This document shows, one piece after another, positions 1-11,941 of a stretch of DNA of 64,000 nt (position 1 is its first letter; the number at the start of each line of letters is the position of its first letter). The translations under genes were made by a program, and so were the position numbers. This DNA is from Brachypodium distachyon. Taxonomy: Eukaryota > Streptophyta > Magnoliopsida > Poales > Poaceae. The stretch is from assembly GCF_000005505.3 (NCBI RefSeq), contig NC_016133.3, positions 16,182,001 to 16,246,000 on the forward strand, read 5' to 3'. The notes beneath the pieces are model-generated. The model was not told the origin of the DNA and ran no database searches. It saw only the letters and a list, made by a program, of their open reading frames with translations.

Positions 1-729
1 AGGGTCCCTGGGATCGGCTTTGTTTACACCGAGCTGGCAAGTGGTGTTCCGCATATCTTCTCCCATTTCATCACCAACCTCCCTGCCATCCACTCAGTTG
101 TCGTCTTCGTGTGTGTAAAGTATCTTCCAGTGTACACTGTCCCAGTCGAAGAGCGGTTTGTCATGAAGAGGATTGGGCCAAAGAATTTCCACATGTTTCG
201 TTGTGTCACGAGGTATGGGTACAAGGACGTCCACAAGAAAAATGACGACTTTGAGAAGATGCTTCTTGACAGGCTCATGGTCTTTGTCAGACTGGAGAGC
301 ATGATGGATGGCTATTCTGATTCTGAGGACTTCACCATGACGGAGCACAAAACTGAGAGATCCACCAATGCATTGCAGCTGACTGAAAAGGCTGGGAGCA
401 ACACAATGTGTTCCGCTGCTGACCTGAGCTACTCTTCACAGGATTCCATTGTACCGGCCAAGTCACCCCTCACGGGGAACAGCTTGACAGGGTACTCGAT
501 CCAGACATTCGACGATGAACTGGAGTTCCTGAACAGCTGCAAGGATGCGGGCGTTGTGCACATCCTCGGCAACACCATCGTCCGAGCGCGGAGGGATTCA
601 GGGATTATCAAGAAGATTGTTGTGGATCATCTATATGCCTTCCTTAGGAAGGTATGCAGAGAGCACAGTGTGATATTCAATGTTCCCCATGAAAGCCTTC
701 TCAATGTAGGCCAGATATACTATATATGA
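1..729 (+). CDS. HAK: KUP/HAK/KT potassium transporter, C-terminal part
   Basis: The reading frame is open from base 1 to a TGA at 727-729, so only the last 242 residues of a protein of usually about 750-800 residues are present. The first visible residues read [20 protein letters not shown], the end of the conserved membrane part, followed by [20 protein letters not shown] and the VPVEERF motif typical of HAK/KUP transporters. The rest is the cytosolic C-terminal domain: [11 protein letters not shown], a variable serine-rich stretch, then [15 protein letters not shown] and a hydrophobic terminus ([16 protein letters not shown]). The family moves K+ across the plasma membrane or tonoplast. 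No intron is needed within the visible part. The frame looks intact and functional. Which HAK clade it belongs to cannot be decided from this part. Confidence 0.93.
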   Translation, partial: RVPGIGFVYTELASGVPHIFSHFITNLPAIHSVVVFVCVKYLPVYTVPVEERFVMKRIGPKNFHMFRCVTRYGYKDVHKKNDDFEKMLLDRLMVFVRLESMMDGYSDSEDFTMTEHKTERSTNALQLTEKAGSNTMCSAADLSYSSQDSIVPAKSPLTGNSLTGYSIQTFDDELEFLNSCKDAGVVHILGNTIVRARRDSGIIKKIVVDHLYAFLRKVCREHSVIFNVPHESLLNVGQIYYI

Positions 730-1213
730 GACCATCTTTTTGTTTCCTTATGTTCGAAGTGAGCAGTTAACTGTGTAGGGCCGCTGAAAGTTGTACTGAT
801 CAGCTCTGGAGTTAGCTTTGTTCGTCATTTTGTTCTCGTCACAAACCATTTATTTTGCAGATGGCATGCTCTACATAATCTTCTTAAATTGACGTATTAG
901 ACAGAAAAAAGTTGTTGCAAAATCCGAATGCTCGTTTACCATCCATATACATTATGCCATAGAATAGGCCTGGAAAAAAAGTAATGTCCTGAATCATCAG
1001 GAAGAAAACCAGAAAAAACATGAAAAACAAAATTCTGACAGATCCACAAAGCAGGAAAAAATCCTGAGTCCAAGAGAGACATGAAGAACTTTTGAGCATC
1101 CAAGCGCCTCATACTTATTTCTTGCTATCAGTTTCACTGACGAGGTTTGTTGTGTCAGCCGACAAATTGCTGATAATATTCAACCAAAGCTTCAAACCAA
1201 CACATTAATTCAC
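730..1213. other. HAK 3' flank joining the NF-YC downstream flank
   Basis: About 150 bases of probable HAK 3'UTR are followed, from about 890, by sequence related to 29800-30050 and 34010-34260. That sequence lies at the same place downstream of the NF-YC genes at 30466 and 34684. It therefore marks the outer end of the duplicated NF-YC unit, and the HAK and NF-YC genes converge here. No gene is seen. Confidence 0.5.
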
Positions 1214-1215
1214 TA

Positions 1216-1485
1216 CTCCCTCCGTTTCAAATTATGGGACGTTGTATCTTTGTACTAAGTCAAAATTTTCTAAACTTGATTAAGGTTATAGAAGAATATA
1301 TACTAACATTTACAATATCTAATAAGTATACTATATAGGTATATATCATGATGGATTTAGTAAAACTAATTTAAAGTTGTAGACATTGGTAGATTATTCT
1401 ATAAGCTTATTTGACAGGAAGTCAAACATTAAGAAGTTAAACTTACGACAAAGCTAGACCATTTTATAATTTTGAACAAAGTAAG
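1216..1485. mobile_element. Stowaway-type MITE
   Basis: Begins with TA followed by CTCCCTCCGTTTCAAATTAT, the standard grass Stowaway terminus. The right end (about 1466-1485, followed by TA) is an eroded reverse complement of it: ATAATTTTGAAC is kept but the GGAGGGAG end has decayed. The interior is AT-rich and non-coding, about 270 bp long. These elements move with Tc1/mariner transposase. The eroded end suggests an old insertion, downstream of NF-YC copy 1. Confidence 0.75.
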
Positions 1486-1937
1486 TAGGTCTGTTAAAAA
1501 AATATGCAGGGACCTGACACCAACAGATATTCATGTCGACAGCTGATGAGGTTTGCATCAAAAGGACGGTCTTTTTAGACCTACTATCACAAACAGAACG
1601 AGAAGAGTCAATCACACTTAAAAAATTCCAGCCAAATCACACCAGAATGTTAACTAAGTACAAACTCTGTAGATATCTGTAAAAAAGCTATGCCACTGCA
1701 AGACCTGAGACTAACAGAGACATTCATGTCAAAGCCTGATGAAGTTTACATCAAAAGGTAGCTCAGTTTACCTACTATCAGAAACAAAAGACAGTTTAAA
1801 TAAGCACAAATAGTCACTTTCACCAATGTTCCAGCCAAAGCACCCCAGAATGGTAACTATAACATACAAATGCGCCGAGTCAACCACATTAGGACACTAA
1901 TCGCACGGCTTGATTCTCCCGCTTTCATCAGCTACAC

Positions 1938-2609
1938 TCATACGTCTTGTCCACCGTTGTAAGGCGGCTCCTCCTCCTCCTCCTCCTCCTCCTCCTGCTG
2001 CTGCTCACCATTGTAAGGGGGCTGCTGCTCCGGCTGCGGCCAAGCGAAAGCAGTTGGCAGCTGGTTTCCATACATTCCAAAGGGAATGCCCATTCCTGGG
2101 ACCATGGTCTGCAAGGTCACAGGTGGCAACACCGCGCCATTCTCCTGCATGACGTCCACCAGGAAATCAAAGTCGTCATTCCTGGAGACCACAGTGGCGA
2201 TATCATTTTTCTGCAGTGTATTCCTATTGTTCTCTCTGGTTTGGAGCCACGACCTCAGCGTCAGCTCCAGAATGAACATCTCGCAGGCCTTCGCGAAGAC
2301 CGCTGGCGCCTCACCAGCGATCATCTGGACGTCCTCATCAGCCTTCATTATCTTCTTGATCCTCGCGAGGGGTAGGCTGTGGGTCTTGCAGTCGGTTATC
2401 TGCTCGATCTCAGTCTTTCGGTCGGCCCAGAAGGTCTGAAGCTGTTGCTGAACCTCCTGCTTCTGTTGGAGTGGAAGTTGCTGCTGTAGTGGGGCGGCCG
2501 CATAAACGACTGGACCACCATTGGAGCCTGCAGGAAAGGCAGTGCCTGCTGATGGAGCTCCAGATACCATCACTACATCCTCTACCTTTGTCTGTGAGTG
2601 TTGATCCAT
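1938..2609 (-). CDS. NF-YC: NF-YC transcription factor subunit, copy 1
   Basis: Encodes 223 residues from the ATG at 2607-2609 (MDQHSQ). An upstream in-frame ATG at 2651 lies within the predicted 5'UTR intron, so the inner start was chosen. Residues about 55-75 (QLQTFW.DRKTEIEQ) and 77-154 form the NF-YC histone fold: SLPLARIKKIMKADEDV, EAPAVFAKACEMFILELTLR, NTLQKNDIA and FDFLVDVM. NF-YC pairs with NF-YB and the dimer recruits NF-YA to CCAAT boxes in the nucleus. The C-terminus is Gln-rich and ends in a run of nine Glu encoded by a CTC/CCT-type triplet repeat (about 1970-2000). This copy keeps the canonical KADEDV loop, unlike the other copies in the window, and may be the parental gene. The coding region is a single exon, as usual for plant NF-YC genes. 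Confidence 0.9.
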   Translation of the reverse strand: MDQHSQTKVEDVVMVSGAPSAGTAFPAGSNGGPVVYAAAPLQQQLPLQQKQEVQQQLQTFWADRKTEIEQITDCKTHSLPLARIKKIMKADEDVQMIAGEAPAVFAKACEMFILELTLRSWLQTRENNRNTLQKNDIATVVSRNDDFDFLVDVMQENGAVLPPVTLQTMVPGMGIPFGMYGNQLPTAFAWPQPEQQPPYNGEQQQEEEEEEEEEPPYNGGQDV

Positions 2610-4190
2610 CGCCAAGATGCACTTCAGTCTGAACCTGCTATAGAACGTCAAAACTTGTCATTTACAGGAGCTTACATGCACAATTCAGTTGAATGATGTT
2701 GGTAATTTAACCAAGAGCTACATAAATTACATAAATTACATTAAGCTAGGTATCCTTCAAAAGTAGGTAAGCTCCATTCTTTTTTCTAATGAAAAGCATG
2801 AAGAAAATATTGCAGCAAAAGAAACAAATGTATAAACATGGCCAATGAAAAAGCTGTGAATTTGCCTTAGTAAGTAAACCTGAAAATAGTAATTTCATAA
2901 TTAAAAAATTAAAAATATTTCTGCAAGGTGTGGAAACCCTGCAGGCAGTTTTATTATGAGTCTAATTTTAAGTTATATATCTACTCTAACTTCGAAGGTA
3001 AATCGACACCCACGCCCTTCCAAAAGAAAAATCGATACCCACAGACACAACTTGTGCTGGGGACGCCCAGGCTGCAAATGTTACACCAAAAGTTGGCCAG
3101 AATACACAATTGGCCCAACAGAGCAGTTGCACAATTCATGGGACACAACTATATAACTTTCTTAAACAAAAGAAAATATTAGACACGTCACTTTCCTAAA
3201 AAAAACCTAGACACAACCAATGTACTGATATCCACTCGCACCTGAGGTTTATCCTCAAAGGTATAGGTAAACACATACTGATTTTTAGCTCACTTCTGCT
3301 TAGATAAAATTCAATCTACAATTCTAAAGAAAAGAAAAACATTTACATGTACTTTTGTCTACATGGAAAATGCTTTCTACTGCCGCGGTGCTAGCTGGGT
3401 AACCAACAAATAAAACCAAACATGTGCCAACATACTATAGACTATGAACATTGGCTCTTCGTGAACCCACATAAAAATAAAAATAAAAACTGCAGGGCCA
3501 CATGCCTAAATTCACATCTCAAAGCAAGGCAAAAATACCCACATTTCTGGTTCCATCCAAACTCAATTTGCTAGTGTTCTGACCTGGACCGCTGTGGTTT
3601 AAGTAGCACACGGCGAGACAACGGCGATCGGCCGACCGACCAACCCGCGGGCGCCGAAAGAATTGGAAACGAGACGCACGAGACAATTACCTACCCATCC
3701 ATATCCAGCATCTACACGGCCCCGATCTCGCCCGAATAACAGTAAAAACCACACAGCATCTAGCATCGCTCCACGCGCCCAAGCGGCGGCCGGATGAAGG
3801 AACCGATTATCGGTAGCTCGGGGCAGAGCGCACGATCAGGAATCGGGAGGGAGGTCGATGCTTACCAAGGTGGTCGGGGCGGCGGAGGACAGGGATGGCG
3901 GCGGCGCCGGCGTGCGATCGCCGATGGAGCCCTAGCTAGGAATTGCAGGTGGTGGCGACGGCCGGGAGAAGAGAGGAAGACCTAGGCTTGACCCCTGCTG
4001 GACTTGGGATTGGGACCGAGCGCCTGGGAGACATCTGGGCCCGGTGGCATCGCGGCCTGTAAGCCCGCCAGCCGGCAGGTGGGCCCTGCGAGATTTGGTG
4101 GGGCCTTTGGGACACACGTGCCCACCAAAAGCCAAGAACGAGGAACCAGGGAGGTTCTTCTCTTCGAGCTTTTTATTTATTTATTATTAT
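2610..4190 (-). promoter_or_regulatory. 5'UTR intron, non-coding exon 1 and promoter of NF-YC copy 1
   Basis: Read on the - strand, a GC-rich non-coding first exon ends at 3866 with a GTAAGC donor. The intron runs to an acceptor at about 2635 (TATAGCAG), shortly before the ATG. The same layout is found at the copies at 30466 and 34684, which supports it. An A/T-rich, TATA-like stretch lies at about 4165-4185. A long 5'UTR intron is common in plant NF-YC genes. No other gene is seen here; small + strand open frames in 2928-3182 and 3794-3985 look accidental. Confidence 0.6.
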
Positions 4191-4239
4191 TAGCTGAAAG
4201 CGCTATCCGTTGTTTATAATTGTTTTTTAAACAACGGGG

Positions 4240-5399
4240 TCGAAGCATCCGAATAAAAAATTATAGAATAACTAGTACTATGTTCATGCGTTGCTACGGA
4301 AAAAAAAATTAGTTAAACCATCTTCCTACATTTTTATCTGCGGAGAGATTCACACATGACCGGATGGCCCCTCCCCAAAAGAGGATGCCATTTAAACATT
4401 ATTTGATCAAAATGTCTACATTTTAGAAGGTAGAACGAACTGCAAAGTGCTCGATTGGTGCAAAAATTTACTTCATAATTTATTGATGTTGTGGTATGAT
4501 GATGTTACTGGAACTTCGTTAGGGTGACAAGCGCAGGTGCGACTCCTTGTTGGTTGCTGCTGCAAGGGTAGACTATCACCGAAAAGATTGGTAGCAGCTT
4601 TGCCACCAGTGCAAATGGGAACCGTCCAGGAGCAAAATCACACAAGGAGCACTCAGAATCAAGACGCATATATCAAGGAGTACGTAGAAGATAACAGTTC
4701 GAACAAGCCAGAGCTTCTTCTACTTCTTTCTCTTGCCCCAATCAAATCAAACAGGCAAATTAAGATGCCATGTCCCTTGGACGCAGCTCTCTCCACATCC
4801 ATCCCTCCTCGCTATCTAAAACCTGCAGACGAAAATGGTGGTGGGCGCAGTAGCTCACGTGCGTCAGAGACGGACGGCGTGGTTTTCTTTCGGACGGACG
4901 ACGGAAGCGATCAGATTGCGCATGGGCTCGTGCTATACACTGCTGCCGTGTGCGAGGAGCGAGGAGGAGGTGACGATGGAGAAGAGAGAGATGTTCGGAT
5001 CGGGGCGGGCTGTGTACCAGGTGGAGGTGTTCGGGGTGGAAGGAGGGCGAGGGGGTAGGATCGGGCGGCCATGATGGTATCGTTGTAATTTTTATGAAAA
5101 AATCTACCGACGTCTGCCATCACCACCGTTTGTAATTTAATCTATCTAGCCCTTATTTTTTTTAATAACTTCGTTGTCGTCCGTCGGTTAGTTTTACAAT
5201 TGAACGCCATAGTACATCCAGCAAGGAGTAGGGGAACGCGGTCTATTTCCTTCGTCCGCCGGGCATCCAGAAAACGAGCGTCCTCTCTCCACCTCCGAAG
5301 TCCCTCTGCCGCCCCTCTACCGGCCCGGCAATCGCATCCTCGCCGCCCCGACCTCTTCCGTCCGTCCCGATCTCCGTCGTCCGGCCTCGGTTCCAGCTT

Positions 5400-5400
<1 letters not shown>
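4240..5400. other. Intergenic region without a recognised gene
   Basis: At 4264-4295 the sequence CTAGTACTATGTTCATGCGT followed by TGCTACGG resembles, in reverse, the hairpin plus CTAGT end of grass Helitrons, but the hairpin is weak. An open frame at 4537-5058 (173 codons, + strand) matches no family I know and has no clear promoter. The part from 5160 to 5400 is C/G-rich and likewise unassigned. Confidence 0.4.
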
Positions 5401-5990
<590 letters not shown>

Positions 5991-6019
5991 ATTTTCCAAC
6001 CACTGCTCCAGAAAACCCC

Positions 6020-6370
6020 TCTAGCGGCGGTCAAACAATGGGGTTGGTGGCGGTGATCACGCCCGCCATCAACTCTGCGTCACTGGAGATTTTGGCACCG
6101 GTGGCGGGTGAAATACCCGCCACTGCTGCTCCGAGATCACCAATGGCGGGTAAAATACCCGCCACCGAAGACACACAAACCGCCACTGTAAATCCCTCCG
6201 GCACCAACCGAAAAGTGCGTGGAGCACATCAGTGGCGGGCGAAGAACCCGCCACTGGACATTTTCGAGTGGCGGTCTATGGCCACCGCCACTAGAACCTT
6301 TTCCAGTGGCGGTAGTGTCTAACCGTCACTGCTATGTGTTCAGTGGCGGTGGCTTTTAACCACCATTGGT
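6020..6370. repeat. Left subterminal repeat array of CACTA-1
   Basis: Multiple copies of a roughly 10-base motif, (A/G)GTGGCGG(G/T) and its complement ACCCGCCAC, alternate in direct and inverted orientation, for example about 6100-6120, 6143-6165, 6231-6255, 6268-6293 and 6303-6350. In En/Spm elements such arrays bind the TNPA-type protein during transposition. That function is inferred here from the family. Confidence 0.85.
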
Positions 6371-6620
6371 ACTATTTTTTTCTGAAAATAAATAAATGAA
6401 TTCTTTATAAAAATAAATATTCCTATAGCACAGAAATAGCAGGAATACAGCACAGCACAGATAATACCAGGAATACAGCAGCACAATATACAACACCAAA
6501 GAAACAGAAATAGCAGCAAATATATTACAAAGTTTCACATGAGTTAAACATTCAAGTCACATGCATGTGTATACAAAGTGTTTGAAAGAATGAGCCAAAA
6601 ATAAAAGTATTCCACACAAT

Positions 6621-9600
6621 TTAGCCACTTTTGGCGACAATCCCGCCACCGTAGTAATCCCCGCTCGATTTGAGGACCTCCTTGTTGAGGATTTCGCCGA
6701 TGTCCTTCTGGATCTCGTACACGAGAATTTTTGAGTTGTGCCCTAACTCGGCGTTGGCCAGAAACCAATTTCTCACTTCTTCGAAGGTCTTCTTCCCCTT
6801 CGGCTGGAAGTCGTTGATGAACTGCTGAATAGTGTGTGCGCAGTAGTAACCGCAGTAGACGGATCCTTCAGGCTGTTGCTCGCAGGGGAAGTTGAAATTG
6901 TGCCTGAGGGGAGCGTCAGGATTGCGGCTGAAGTCAGTCATCCCGTACCATTTCACCGCGTCGCGATAGGTTGAGTCGATGACATATTTGATCGGCCCAA
7001 AGTCACATTGTGGTTCATTCTCCTTGCGTCTTAGTGGATCAAGATATGTGACCCCTCTCATATCGAGGCAGATGGCGATTGTCATCCGATGGCCGCTGTT
7101 TCACAAAAAGACGCACATTGTATTAGCCAAATAATATAACAAGCAAGTCTTCTGACGGAAAAACATTTATGTATTCAGACGAATTGAAAACAACTTACTG
7201 TAGATGGTACAATCATTATGAAATGGCGGTCTCTGTGCTTCGAGATGAATTGAGTGAGGTATTCAATCGCCAACCTTCTACTTTCGGCCATCCCATATTG
7301 CTTCACCCTATAGACCTCCCTCGTGTAGTGTACACACCACAGTCTTAATATGGCGTTGTCGAGGCACTTGCGGTTGAAGAGGTGAAACAAGTCGAGGAAG
7401 TCAATGCCGAAGGTAACGTCGTTTTCCTTCTGGATTTCCCCCGTATTGGAGTCGAAAAAGCCATAATACTTTGGCACTCGAACCCTGATTTCCAGATTCT
7501 GGAGGTCTGTGCCTGATGATGTCACATTCATGTATTTATCATGGAGCTCTTGCATCTCCCGTGGCAGGCGATACAGGTCATCCTGGGTCACCATCGGTTG
7601 TCCGGGGTGGAACAACAAAAATTGGGAGAATCGCCTATCCACGAAATAAGACCCATGAGGCAATCTATCTCCAACACGGGGGTGGGTGGGCATCTTCAGA
7701 ATGTCTGGCTGCTCTTCCCTAATCCCTTCTATCTGTGGCACGGTCTTTGGTTGTCTTCCCGTAGAAGACGACTCTTTCGCCTCCTTGGAGGAGCCCTTGC
7801 TTGCCTTGCCGCCTGTCCCCCTTTTGTTTTTCCTGCGTCTCAGGAAATCGGAACTGTCCGGTTTCTGGGGGACCTGCATCCCAGCAGGGGCACTTGGACG
7901 GCTCTCCAACGGGGCCGATTGTGCTGCGGCTCTCCGAGGGACGGGTCTTGGTGCGGATGGCTTCGGGGCTTCGGGTTTGGGCGGCGATGGAGGATTTTCG
8001 CCTGCATTGTCGTCGCTGCACTCCGCCGCAGGGGAGAAGTCTCGTTCCGTGGGCTCGTAGTCGAAAGGACCGGGTGAGGCGCCAAGCGGCGATGGAGATG
8101 TCATGCGCCGGGCGGGAGGTGACGGACCGAGGCGGGGGGACGGAGATGGAGACGGTTCCGTAGTGAGGACCACCAACCTCCTAGGCCAGATGAGGTAGGA
8201 GTTGATGCAATCCCTTAGGGTCATCGCCTCTTCGTGCGGAGGATAAGGGACCGGTTCGTCCTCAAAGCCCCTGAGCACGGAGTCCACCTGCACCCTGACC
8301 ATGTCGTCACGTGGTGCACCACGGCCGTACGCGGCATCAGCAACCCGCGCGTGCCCAGAGGGTTCCCCACCGTCGGCGTGTGTAGCCGGCATTTGACGCC
8401 CTTCTGCGCATGACAAACATGGCAACATCATTAATGGATTGGAGCATGATAGTGGTATTTCACAATTTTTCTGAGCGCGCGAAGACACTTACCGTGAGGT
8501 TCTTGTCGAGTGGCCCAAGCGGGTCAAGCTGGCACTCGGTGCCGGAGCATCAGGTGCTCTTATTCTACAGCGGGGACGGATCCGATGCGGGTGGGGTTGG
8601 TTGGATGGGCGCCTCCGGGAAAACACCGTGATCGATGAAGTTGTCGACGTCACGCTGGTCCCTTGCAAGCCGCATGAACTTCCTGAGCTCCTCCCTCGCC
8701 AACACCCGGATCTTCTCATCTAGTTCCTCTGAGCTCTGTTCTTTGCTGGACGCCCTTCTGCATTTGCGGGAACCTTGCTCTTTCGCCATCTGCCTGCGAA
8801 AGGGCCCGGAATCGACACCTCGCATATGGCCCCCGTGCTCATTTCGTTGTAGAGCGTAGCTGATGGCATCATCCCACTATTGGTTGATAGACGAGTGGGA
8901 GCCATCCGACTCCCACTCTGCCATTGCACCCTGTATACAAAAAACAACATGCTCGGTGTTAATGTTATATGTGAGTATAAGAAGCCCAACCGATAAAAGA
9001 AGATGTCAGGACGAGGCCTTACGAGTGCAGCCTCTTGCTTCTCTGACATAGGCTCCAGGCCCGCCCACCGCGAAGCAAAGTTGGGACCCTCACAGATTTG
9101 CGGTCATGGACGACCACATCCATTTGCTGGAGCGCTCACCGCGAAGCAAAGTTGGGACCCTCGGCTGTATACCGGCTTGGTCCAATGCGGCGTCCTCCTT
9201 CGCCCACACCTTCTCCTTTCCGGGGCCTCCACGACTGCCGAGGCGGTGGTCGAAGGGCCTTTTCTCACGAAGTTCCTTGCACCATTTTTGGCTGGCCTTG
9301 AATTCATCTAACCTGACCCACTCCTTGAACCTCTCCCAGTCCTCCTCTGAGATCCCCTTCCAGTGCTTGTTCACCTCTGTCTTCCAGTCTTTGCCGATGA
9401 GCTTCCGACAGTTATATTGCCACGTGCTCTGGCCCTTCCTCATGATTTGGTGCATCCGCCACTCCAACCGTCTCCTGATCTCATCATTGGCAGGCACGAA
9501 CCACTAACTTCAAATTTCAAAAATTATAAACCCTAACACTAATTAACAGCAAGGGAGAGAGAGGCCATACCGTCGCTGGAGTTGGGGCGGCGACAGCGGG

Positions 9601-9837
9601 GGTCGGGGCGACGGAGACGGTCGGGGTCGTGGACGGGGTTGGGGTGGCCGGGGCGGAGGGGGCGGGGGCGGGAGCGGCCGGGGCTGAGGGGGCCGGGGCG
9701 GAGGTGGCCGGCGCGGGGGCGGCCGGTGGAGGTGGCGGCGTCGAGGCGGCCCGGCGGGGGGCCTGCGGGACGAGGGGCTTCCCGCTCCTCGTCGTTCGCT
9801 GCGACCCCCCGGCCCCAGATTTGTCGTTCTGTGACAT
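6621..9837 (-). pseudogene. CACTA-encoded Transposase_24 / Ulp1-protease fusion gene (damaged)
   Basis: Exon 1 starts at 9837 (MSQNDKSG, then an Ala/Pro-rich stretch) and ends at about 9571 at GTATGG. Exon 2 (9503 to about 9090) encodes a Transposase_24-like domain (EFKASQKWCKELREKRPFDH, then RLGSRG). Next comes a Lys/Arg-rich segment (8565-8880), a Pro/Ser-rich linker (7700-8400), and a domain containing FGIDFLDLFHLFN. An intron at about 7097-7190 interrupts the C48 (Ulp1-type) peptidase domain, which carries GHRMTIAICLDMRGVTYLDP and the catalytic-type QPEGSVYCGYYCAH. The Ulp1 family cleaves SUMO-like conjugates; its role in transposons is unknown. A 72-base local duplication (about 9066-9163) breaks the frame after exon 2. 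A TATA box lies at 9970-9978. Confidence 0.75.
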
Positions 9838-9969
9838 GGCGGCGGCGGGGAAGGGTGGCGGTGGCGGAATTGGGCAGGGCTTTGCCTAGGGTTTCGGGGA
9901 TGAGCGCTGCTGGTCTGTGAGAAAGACGCGCGTCTCGGATACAAAAATTTCGCGAAGTCTCGCCCTGTA

Positions 9970-9978
9970 ATATATATA
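9970..9978 (-). promoter_or_regulatory. TATA box of the Transposase_24/Ulp1 gene
   Basis: TATATATTA on the - strand, about 130 bases upstream of the ATG at 9837. It lies directly next to the internal TGGCGG repeat array at 9985-10215, so a protein binding those repeats could control this promoter (inference). Confidence 0.5.
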
Positions 9979-9984
9979 GGAAGG

Positions 9985-11450
9985 GTCTCCAATGGCGGGT
10001 ATTCCGCGGATGCCGGCCACTGGAGACCCTTCCTAGGGTTACCGGTGCTGGAGACCACCGGTGGCGGGTATCTCCGGATACCCGCCATTGGTGAACTACG
10101 AGTGGCGGGTATGTGGAAACCCCGCCACTGGTAATTTGAACAGGAGTGAGGGTTAACCACATCCCTGTTCCACGCACCAGTGGCGGTGGTGTTGCATATA
10201 CCCGCCACTAGTTATTATTTTGGCTCTAGTATTATATTGTTATTATATTTTGTGTCTCTCTGAAAATTATGGCACCTGTACTTTCAAGTGTATAATAATT
10301 ATTTCTTGTCTCACTAAAGATTTCAATGCTAAATACATTGCTGAAATTCAAATACTTATGCTTTTGTAGTGTTTACTATGGTTAAAAATTGTTATAAATT
10401 ACAAAATTGCTCAGAATGGTCTGATATTTGGCATGGAGGCTGCTCACACAACAATATGCCTGTATATGAAGTTTGGTGTCAAAATTCCAAATGAAGCACA
10501 TAAGAATAACATATTGGGATCATCTAGGTAGATATCTCTGATACCTTCTAAGCCAACATCCAAATGGTAACATTATAACAACTTTGGGCTTGATTTTTTC
10601 CACGTGGCTTCATTGGACTGAGAGGTGTTCTCATGCTAAGTTTCAGCTCATTTTGATGAAAATTGAATTTTATGGAATTAAATTAGCACCAAAGCCACAC
10701 ATAATCACAGAAATTTGTATGAAATACTATGAATTAATGTCTAAAACTTGTATTGGGAACAAAGAATATTACTATACACTTAAAAGTACAACTGCTATAT
10801 TTTTTGGAAACGCAGAGAATATAATAGGATTATAATAGTGCATTCTGAAATCATTACCAGTGGCGGGTTTCATGAAAATAACCGCCACTGGTGATTTGGA
10901 GAAGATGTGGGGAATCCCAAGTCCTGTAGCACTCACCAGTGGCGGGTTTCAGTGAAATCACCGCCACTGGTGGTTGCTTCCGGTGGCGGGTTTACCTGTA
11001 ATCACCGCCACTGGTACCCCTTGTGCGGCCTCGCTAGTTTACGAGCGATTCGACCAGCATAAATAGCTTCCTCCCCTCCCTTTGCAGATTCCAAATAAAA
11101 TCAAATGCCGCTCTCGCCTCTACTCCCGTTCGCCTGGCCTGTGGGCTCGGTACTCTCTGTGTGCACTGGTGGGCTCGGATTATAGCCCTGTGGGCCCGTG
11201 CTCTTCTAGCCTAGTAGGTAGTAGGCAGCTCCCATGTTCTCGTCTGGCTGGGCTCGAACCTGAAACAGCCTAGTTGATCGGGTGGGCTAATTTTTTTTTT
11301 GCCTCCTTTTCTGGTAGCACGCAACAATGGCGGGTTTCACGGAAATCACCGCCACTGCTGTCCATTCCAGTGGCAGTGTTCCTGGTAATAATCGCCACTG
11401 GTACCCTTCCAGTGGCGGTTTTCCTTGTAATAACCGCCACTGGTGTCCTT
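9985..11450. repeat. Internal subterminal-type repeat arrays of CACTA-1
   Basis: The same inverted TGGCGG/CCGCCA motif seen at the element ends recurs in the middle: 9985-10215, 10855-11015 and 11325-11450. The AT-rich stretch between (about 10220-10850) has no credible gene. Subterminal repeats are normally confined to the ends, so the internal arrays are unusual. They separate the two genes of the element. Confidence 0.75.
11029..11280 (+). promoter_or_regulatory. Promoter-like module with ATAAATA box, copy 1
   Basis: CCTCGCTAGTTTA, then GACCAGCATAAATAGC (TATA-like box 11058-11065), then C/T-rich leader-like sequence and G/C-rich text ending in CTAGTAGGTAGTAGGC. Very similar modules occur at 11482-11740, 16074-16150 and 46748-47020. 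All are on the + strand, opposite to the transposon genes. No long coding frame follows. Confidence 0.5.
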
Positions 11451-11481
11451 CTGCGGGCTCCGTGCGAGGCGAGGTGGGAGT

Positions 11482-11740
11482 TTAGTCCCACCTCGCTAGT
11501 TTACGAGCGGTTCGACCAGCATATAAGGCTTTCCTCCCTTCTCTCATCAGCTTCCGATGAATCCTCTCGCCTGTCTCCTGTGCTCCTCGCCTGGCCCGTG
11601 GGCCCGGTGCTTGTACTGTTCTTTGTGGGCTCGGATAAGAGTCCCGTGGGCCCGGGTCCGCTCCGGCCTAGTAGGTAGTAGGCTGCTCCCGGGTTCGCCT
11701 GCCTGGGCCCGAACCTGAACAGCCTAGTTGACCCGGGTGG
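11482..11740 (+). promoter_or_regulatory. Promoter-like module, copy 2
   Basis: Same order of motifs as at 11029: AGTCCCACCTCGCTAGTTTA, GACCAGCATATAAGG (TATA-like 11520-11526), and the CTAGTAGGTAGTAGGC phrase near 11670. It directly follows an inverted TGGCGG array. Function unknown. Confidence 0.5.
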
Positions 11741-11941
11741 GCTTTAAAACTTTTTTTTTCTCCTTTATAATGATGAAAGAAGCAAATAAAATATGCATTC
11801 ACAGTAGAAAATTATTGCGAACAAATTTACGGCATTTGTTTTCAAATTTGAACAAGTTAAAAGATTCGAACCTCGTTAGAATTTAAATTAAATTGAAAAT
11901 AATCAACGAGCATAATTGATCAAAATTACACAAATAGTGAA

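Noticed and set aside
4537..5058. 173-codon open frame on the + strand
   Set aside because: No domain, no promoter or splice support, and the composition changes along the frame; probably chance.
6020..6370. Regularly spaced short repeats resembling a CRISPR array
   Set aside because: They alternate in orientation, have irregular spacing and belong to CACTA subterminal arrays in a plant genome.
9543..10208. Long - strand open frames (212 and 221 codons) over exon 1 of the CACTA-1 gene
   Set aside because: They are alternative frames of the GC-rich exon 1 plus the subterminal repeats; the MSQNDK frame fits the gene structure better.
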